Below the pieces are notes generated by a model. The model searched no databases. It was not told the origin of the DNA and saw only the letters and a program-made list of their open reading frames with translations. Made by a program: the position numbers and the translations under genes. Source: Bacteroidaceae bacterium (lineage in GTDB: Bacteria; Bacteroidota; Bacteroidia; Bacteroidales; Bacteroidaceae). From it: a stretch of 17,985 nucleotides of DNA. The DNA is taken from assembly GCA_024695315.1 (NCBI GenBank), contig JAILIJ010000148.1, positions 1 through 17,985 on the forward strand. Direction: 5' to 3'. Of this stretch, positions 14,561-17,985 are shown one piece after another (position 1 is the stretch's first letter; the number at the start of each line of letters is the position of its first letter).

Positions 14561-14592
14561 AAAGCTCGCATATTTTTGCGAGCTTTTTTATC
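14561..14592 (+). terminator. Rho-independent terminator after the EF-G paralogue
   Basis: AAAGCTCGCA and TGCGAGCTTT form a perfect 10-bp stem around TATTTT, followed by TTTTATC and further T. It lies 80 nt after the stop codon and separates this gene from the kinase gene. Confidence 0.92.
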
Positions 14593-14609
14593 TTTTTTAT
14601 TAAAAAACG

Positions 14610-14640
14610 TTGTGTCGATTTAAACAATTGCCTTAATTTG
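14610..14640 (+). promoter_or_regulatory. Promoter of the histidine kinase gene
   Basis: TTG (14610-14612), 20 nt, then TTAATTTG (14633-14640). It lies between the EF-G terminator and the kinase ATG at 14677, so rprX-rprY has its own transcript. Confidence 0.6.
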
Positions 14641-14676
14641 CAGTCAACTAAATAAGCAAGCGTAAAATTTCTATAG

Positions 14677-16203
14677 ATGAAAAAATCAACAATAACAATA
14701 TTAGCGATTTTAATGGGCCTCTCATTCTTAGCTCTCTTAGGACTACAGATGAGATATATTCAAGAAATTTTAGACACACGAAAAGCCCATTTCGAAGAAT
14801 CCGTAAGTAGAAGCCTTTACACCGTGGCTCATCAGCTGGAACTTGATGAAGCAAAAAGATATCTGGCAGAAGGACCAGATGCCTTAGAAGGTGTAGCAAC
14901 GGTCAACGATACAATAACAGCAAGTACAGACTCAAGTGTTATTCAAAGAATGCACCAGATAAAAGCCAAAGATGGTAGTATATACAAATCACTTGAAACG
15001 ACCGTAAACACTAATCTGTCTGACAAATATTTCACAAGGAAAATAGACGTCAATACAAACAACACGCGTTCGCTCCAAGAAATAATGGCTAAGAGGTATA
15101 TTTACGAACAAGCTCTTGTCAACGAAGTTATATATAGCATTCTATATACGGCAAGCGACAGACCACTGGAAAAGAGAATTGACTTCGCAGAACTTGATCA
15201 AATGCTCAAGACCGAACTTGCAAATAATGGGATAAACATGGATTTCCATTTCTCCGTATGCACAAGTAGCGGAAGAGCTATTTACAGATGTTCTGACTAC
15301 GATCCTGAAGGGGAAGATTTATGTCACACGGAAACACTGTTCAAGAATGACCCAGTACAGAAAATGGGAGTGTTGAAAGTACATTTCCCAGAAGAAAGCA
15401 GATTGAAATACCATTCTATATGGTTCATGCTACCTTCACTTGTATTCACAACCGTTTTGCTATTAACATTTATATGCACGCTGCTGATTGTGTTCAAGCA
15501 AAAGAAAGTGACAGAAATGAAGAATGACTTCATAAATAACATGACACATGAATTCAAGACTCCAATCAGCTCAATCTCACTTGCCGCACAGATGTTGGCT
15601 GACGATTCAGTAAAAAAGACGCCACAAATGATGACGCGTCTGACAACAACAATACTGGATGAAACAAAGCGTCTTAGATTCCAAGTAGAAAAAGTTTTGC
15701 AACTTTCATTATACGAAAATCAAAAGGCTAATCTAAGGCCTAAAGAACTTGACGCAAATGAACTTATAGCAGGAGTGGTACACACTTTCGCTCTAAAAGT
15801 AGAGAAGCATGGCGGAAAAATTATAACAGACCTAAAGGCTGAAAATCCAATTATTAACGTCGATGATATGCATTTCACAAATGTCATGTTCAACCTTATG
15901 GACAACGCCGTAAAATACAAACGTAAAGACGTTCAATTGGAGCTTAAGGTATCAACTTGGAACGAATCAAATAGCCTGTTCATTTCTATACAAGATAATG
16001 GCATAGGAATACAAAAAAATGACTTGAAAAAGATTTTTGACAAATTCTATCGAGTCCACACAGGTAACCTGCACGATGTGAAAGGGTTTGGATTAGGATT
16101 AGCATACGTAAAAAAAATAATCACAGACCACAACGGATCTATTCACGCAGAAAGTGAATATGGCATAGGAACAAAGTTCATTATCAAAATGCCAATAAAT
16201 TAA
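14677..16203 (+). CDS. rprX: Sensor histidine kinase, RprX-like
   Basis: Inner-membrane sensor of 508 residues. TM1 is at about 5-25, a periplasmic sensor domain of about 220 residues follows, and TM2 is at about 249-273 (FMLPSLVFTTVLLLTFICTL). The HisKA domain has the phospho-acceptor H291 in NNMTHEFKTPISSISLAAQM. The ATPase domain shows an N box (NVMFNLMDNAVKY), a G1 box (IQDNGIGIQ) and a G2 box (KGFGLGLAYVKK), all intact. There is no HAMP, PAS or receiver domain. The response regulator gene follows after 44 nt. Together with an upstream EF-G paralogue and downstream rpsF, this arrangement matches my recollection of the Bacteroides RprX/RprY locus; the family call is certain, the name less so. 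The stimulus cannot be read from the sequence. Confidence 0.9.
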   Translation: MKKSTITILAILMGLSFLALLGLQMRYIQEILDTRKAHFEESVSRSLYTVAHQLELDEAKRYLAEGPDALEGVATVNDTITASTDSSVIQRMHQIKAKDGSIYKSLETTVNTNLSDKYFTRKIDVNTNNTRSLQEIMAKRYIYEQALVNEVIYSILYTASDRPLEKRIDFAELDQMLKTELANNGINMDFHFSVCTSSGRAIYRCSDYDPEGEDLCHTETLFKNDPVQKMGVLKVHFPEESRLKYHSIWFMLPSLVFTTVLLLTFICTLLIVFKQKKVTEMKNDFINNMTHEFKTPISSISLAAQMLADDSVKKTPQMMTRLTTTILDETKRLRFQVEKVLQLSLYENQKANLRPKELDANELIAGVVHTFALKVEKHGGKIITDLKAENPIINVDDMHFTNVMFNLMDNAVKYKRKDVQLELKVSTWNESNSLFISIQDNGIGIQKNDLKKIFDKFYRVHTGNLHDVKGFGLGLAYVKKIITDHNGSIHAESEYGIGTKFIIKMPIN

Positions 16204-16247
16204 ACATACATACTAAATAAAGAATAAAAAACTAAAAACATACAACT

Positions 16248-16970
16248 ATGATAAAAGAATCAGAAGAACAGAGAGAAGTCAACATCCTACTTTGCGAAGA
16301 TGACGAAAACTTAGGCATGCTACTCAGAGAATATCTCGAAGCTAAAGACTACAAGGTGGATCTTTGTGCCGACGGAGAAGAAGGACTCGACGCCTTCTGC
16401 TGCGGAGAATACGACCTTTGTATTCTTGATGTCATGATGCCAAGAATGGACGGCTTTACTCTTGCAAAAAAAATCCAGGAAATAAACTCAGAAATGCCAT
16501 TCATGTTCTTAACTGCAAAAAACATGAAGGACGACATCAAGGAGGGATTCGAAATTGGTGCTGACGACTACATCACAAAACCTTTCTCCATGGAAGAAGT
16601 CGTATACCGTATCGAAGCTATTCTGCGACGCGTCAATGGTAAGAAAAACCAAGACATGAATATTCGTAAGATTGGTAAATTCACTTTTGACATCCAAAAG
16701 CAAATGCTTACTTGTGGAGATGAACAAATCAAACTGACAACTAAAGAGTCTGACCTCCTCACACTTCTAAGCAACAAGCCAAACGGACTTCTTCAACGAG
16801 ATGTAGCTCTAAAAACCATTTGGACAGACGACAATTACTTCAACGCTCGTTCTATGGACGTCTACATTACAAAGCTACGTAAGATACTAAAAACAGATGA
16901 AAACGTTCAAATCATAAACGTACATGGCAAAGGCTACAAACTTGTCATAGCATCAGAAGATAGTTTATAA
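16248..16970 (+). CDS. rprY: OmpR-family response regulator, RprY-like
   Basis: DNA-binding response regulator of 240 residues, cognate to the kinase just upstream. The receiver domain (about 11-125) has the acidic pocket E17-D18-D19, phospho-acceptor D61 in LCILDVMMPRMDGF, T89 in FMFLTAK and K111 in DDYITKPFS. The C-terminal winged helix (about 140-236) has the OmpR pattern: LTTKESDLLTLLSNKPNGLLQRD, then the recognition helix RSMDVYITKLRKILK and the wing IINVHGKGYKLV. A 13-bp terminator follows, so this is the last gene of the pair. RprY-like regulators in Bacteroidales have been linked to stress and metabolic genes; targets here are unknown. Confidence 0.92.
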   Translation: MIKESEEQREVNILLCEDDENLGMLLREYLEAKDYKVDLCADGEEGLDAFCCGEYDLCILDVMMPRMDGFTLAKKIQEINSEMPFMFLTAKNMKDDIKEGFEIGADDYITKPFSMEEVVYRIEAILRRVNGKKNQDMNIRKIGKFTFDIQKQMLTCGDEQIKLTTKESDLLTLLSNKPNGLLQRDVALKTIWTDDNYFNARSMDVYITKLRKILKTDENVQIINVHGKGYKLVIASEDSL

Positions 16971-16977
16971 TATATAT

Positions 16978-17015
16978 AAAAGGTGTACCATTTGATCCAT
17001 GGTACACCTTTTTAT
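16978..17015 (+). terminator. Rho-independent terminator after rprY
   Basis: AAAAGGTGTACCA and TGGTACACCTTTT form a perfect 13-bp stem around a 9-nt loop, with TTTTT at the end. The A-run on the left could let it act weakly on the minus strand too. Confidence 0.93.
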
Positions 17016-17016
17016 G

Positions 17017-17049
17017 AAAAAAAACGGTAATGTTCCGAAAAACATCACC
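17017..17049 (-). terminator. Terminator of the small membrane protein gene
   Basis: On the minus strand GGTGATGTT and AACATTACC pair over 9 positions (one G-U), with a TTTCGG loop, followed by G and eight T. It sits back to back with the rprY terminator between the converging genes. Confidence 0.85.
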
Positions 17050-17077
17050 ATTATAATTTTAATATGCTGGCTATTTA

Positions 17078-17269
17078 TTAGTCAACAATTCTCTTGTTAA
17101 TCACAATGTGAGAAATAAGACCTATAACACAAAGGAAGAAAGCTCCAAGTGTGTAAGCATTAAAATCACAAAGGTCAGAAAGGAAACCGATACCCAGTGG
17201 ATCGCCAAGCATACCAGCAATCATCATAACGGCACCTAGAATAATTAAGATAATTCCGAGATTCTTCAT
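17078..17269 (-). CDS. Small two-helix membrane protein, function unknown
   Basis: Sixty-three residues with two predicted transmembrane helices. The first is at about 4-21 (LGIILIILGAVMMIAGML). A short polar loop, GDPLGIGFLSDLCDFN, follows. The second is at about 38-57 (AYTLGAFFLCVIGLISHIVI), followed by the basic tail NKRIVD. It has no lipobox or enzyme motif. The ATG, a -7-like TTAATTTG about 43 nt upstream (17312-17319), and a dedicated terminator 28 nt after the stop make it a convincing independent gene, transcribed against rprY and away from rpsF. I do not recognise a named family. Confidence 0.8.
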   Translation of the reverse strand: MKNLGIILIILGAVMMIAGMLGDPLGIGFLSDLCDFNAYTLGAFFLCVIGLISHIVINKRIVD

Positions 17270-17311
17270 TATATTTTTGTTTTAATATTATATTCCACTC
17301 ATTTTGCAAGG

Positions 17312-17319
17312 CAAATTAA
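17312..17319 (-). promoter_or_regulatory. -7-like element of the small membrane protein gene
   Basis: TTAATTTG on the minus strand is the same octamer as at the rprX promoter. The -33 position holds only a TTTC-like sequence. Confidence 0.4.
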
Positions 17320-17410
17320 GCGATTTTTAACCAAACAAGGAAATAATTCACAAAGAAATTTAACCTAACACTCAAAATTAGATGTTAATAAACAAGTTTT
17401 TACTAATTTC

Positions 17411-17442
17411 TTTCGATTTTTAAATAAAAACCATTAACTTTG
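17411..17442 (+). promoter_or_regulatory. Promoter of the rpsF-rpsR operon
   Basis: TAACTTTG at 17435-17442 is a good -7 box and is identical to that of prfC. TTTC lies 20 nt upstream at 17411-17414 as a weak -33. The implied leader is about 73 nt. Confidence 0.6.
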
Positions 17443-17520
17443 CACCGCGTTTTGAGAATATCACTTAATAACGCAAAATAAAAAATTTTATTAACAACTT
17501 CATTAATTCATTTTTTTACA

Positions 17521-17856
17521 ATGAATCAATACGAAACCGTTTTCATTTTAACTCCCGTTTTGTCTGATGTTCAGATGAAGGAAGCGGCTGAAAAGTTCAA
17601 GAATCTCCTCGTCGAGGCTGGCGCTGAGATCATCAACGAAGAGAGCTGGGGCCTGAAGAAGTTGGCTTACGCTATTGACAAGAAGACTTCTGGTTTCTAC
17701 CAGATGATCGAGTTCAAAGCAGAACCAACAGTGATTGCTAAGTTTGAGTTACAGATGCGTCGCGATGAGCGCGTACTCCGTTACCTCACAGTTAAGAACG
17801 AAAAGTACGCTGCAGCTTATGCTGAGAAGCGTCGTAACCAAAAGAAGGAGGCTTAA
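17521..17856 (+). CDS. rpsF: 30S ribosomal protein bS6
   Basis: Small-subunit protein of 111 residues that pairs with bS18 on the platform of the 30S subunit. The start MNQYETVFILTPVLSD and the central EESWGLKKLAYAIDKKTSGFYQMIEF are diagnostic of the family, as is RRDERVLRYLTVK. The tail ends in a basic RRNQKKEA. The ATG follows a T-rich stretch with no Shine-Dalgarno. rpsR begins two bases after the stop codon, and rplI would be expected beyond the window edge. Confidence 0.97.
   Translation: MNQYETVFILTPVLSDVQMKEAAEKFKNLLVEAGAEIINEESWGLKKLAYAIDKKTSGFYQMIEFKAEPTVIAKFELQMRRDERVLRYLTVKNEKYAAAYAEKRRNQKKEA
17845..17851 (+). promoter_or_regulatory. Strong Shine-Dalgarno before rpsR
   Basis: AAGGAGG sits seven bases before the rpsR ATG, inside the last codons of rpsF (Lys-Lys-Glu-Ala). 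It is a full match to the usual anti-Shine-Dalgarno, which most starts in this window lack. Confidence 0.75.
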
Positions 17857-17858
17857 TT

Positions 17859-17985
17859 ATGGCAGTAGCACAGGCATCAGAAATCAGATACTTAACTCCA
17901 CCAACAGTTGACGTTAAGAAGAAGAAGTATTGTCGTTTCAAGAAGAGCGGCATCAAGTACATCGACTACAAGGATCCTGAGTTCC
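17859..17985 (+). CDS. rpsR: 30S ribosomal protein bS18 (3' end outside window)
   Basis: Only the first 42 codons are present; the frame runs off the window. The sequence contains EIRYLTPPTVDVKKKKYC and then RFKKSGIKYIDYKDPEF, a clear bS18 start as seen in Bacteroidetes. bS18 binds the 30S platform together with bS6, encoded two bases upstream, so translational coupling is likely. The ATG is fixed by the Shine-Dalgarno and the short gap. Confidence 0.96.
   Translation, partial: MAVAQASEIRYLTPPTVDVKKKKYCRFKKSGIKYIDYKDPEF

Overview
The window looks like chromosomal DNA of a Bacteroidales bacterium, most likely Prevotella or a close relative. Signs of this are AT-rich intergenic DNA, starts that mostly lack Shine-Dalgarno sequences, -7 boxes of the TAnnTTTG type about 20 nt from a TTG-like -33 box, a class II xylose isomerase, and the neighbourhood EF-G paralogue / RprX-RprY two-component system / rpsF-rpsR. 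It is mainly a core chromosomal segment. No insertion sequence, phage gene, tRNA, rRNA or CRISPR array was recognised.

Layout. 1-3300 is a xylose catabolism cluster: the 3' end of a Nudix-related regulator, xylB and xylA, closed by a strong hairpin terminator. 3300-3670 is non-coding and holds four tandem 22-bp repeats with an inverted partial copy beside them. 3700-8711 is a tight four-gene run: prfC (release factor 3), a TsaC-type tRNA threonylcarbamoyl-AMP synthase, a ClC chloride channel/transporter with CBS domains, and fmt. The fmt terminator is fused to the promoter of an ECF sigma factor gene (8886-9473). 9474-9757 has no gene but holds several inverted repeats. A small acidic lipoprotein gene and hemW follow on the minus strand. 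The 790-bp gap after hemW contains a probable unlisted small gene on the minus strand, 11759-11872, with its own promoter and terminator. From 12321 come an EF-G paralogue with an altered GTPase centre, a histidine kinase and response regulator (RprX/RprY-like), a convergent small membrane protein gene, and the start of the rpsF-rpsR operon.

How it works together. XylA and XylB convert xylose to xylulose-5-phosphate under a probable Nudix-type sensor. Much of the rest is translation: RF3, tRNA t6A formation, initiator-tRNA formylation, an EF-G2-type factor, bS6 and bS18. The most notable signals are the EF-G paralogue lacking the catalytic His, the 37-codon minus-strand gene, the 22-bp repeat array, the nested hairpin in the hemW leader, the palindrome just before xylA, and a strong Shine-Dalgarno in front of rpsR in a lineage that seldom uses one.
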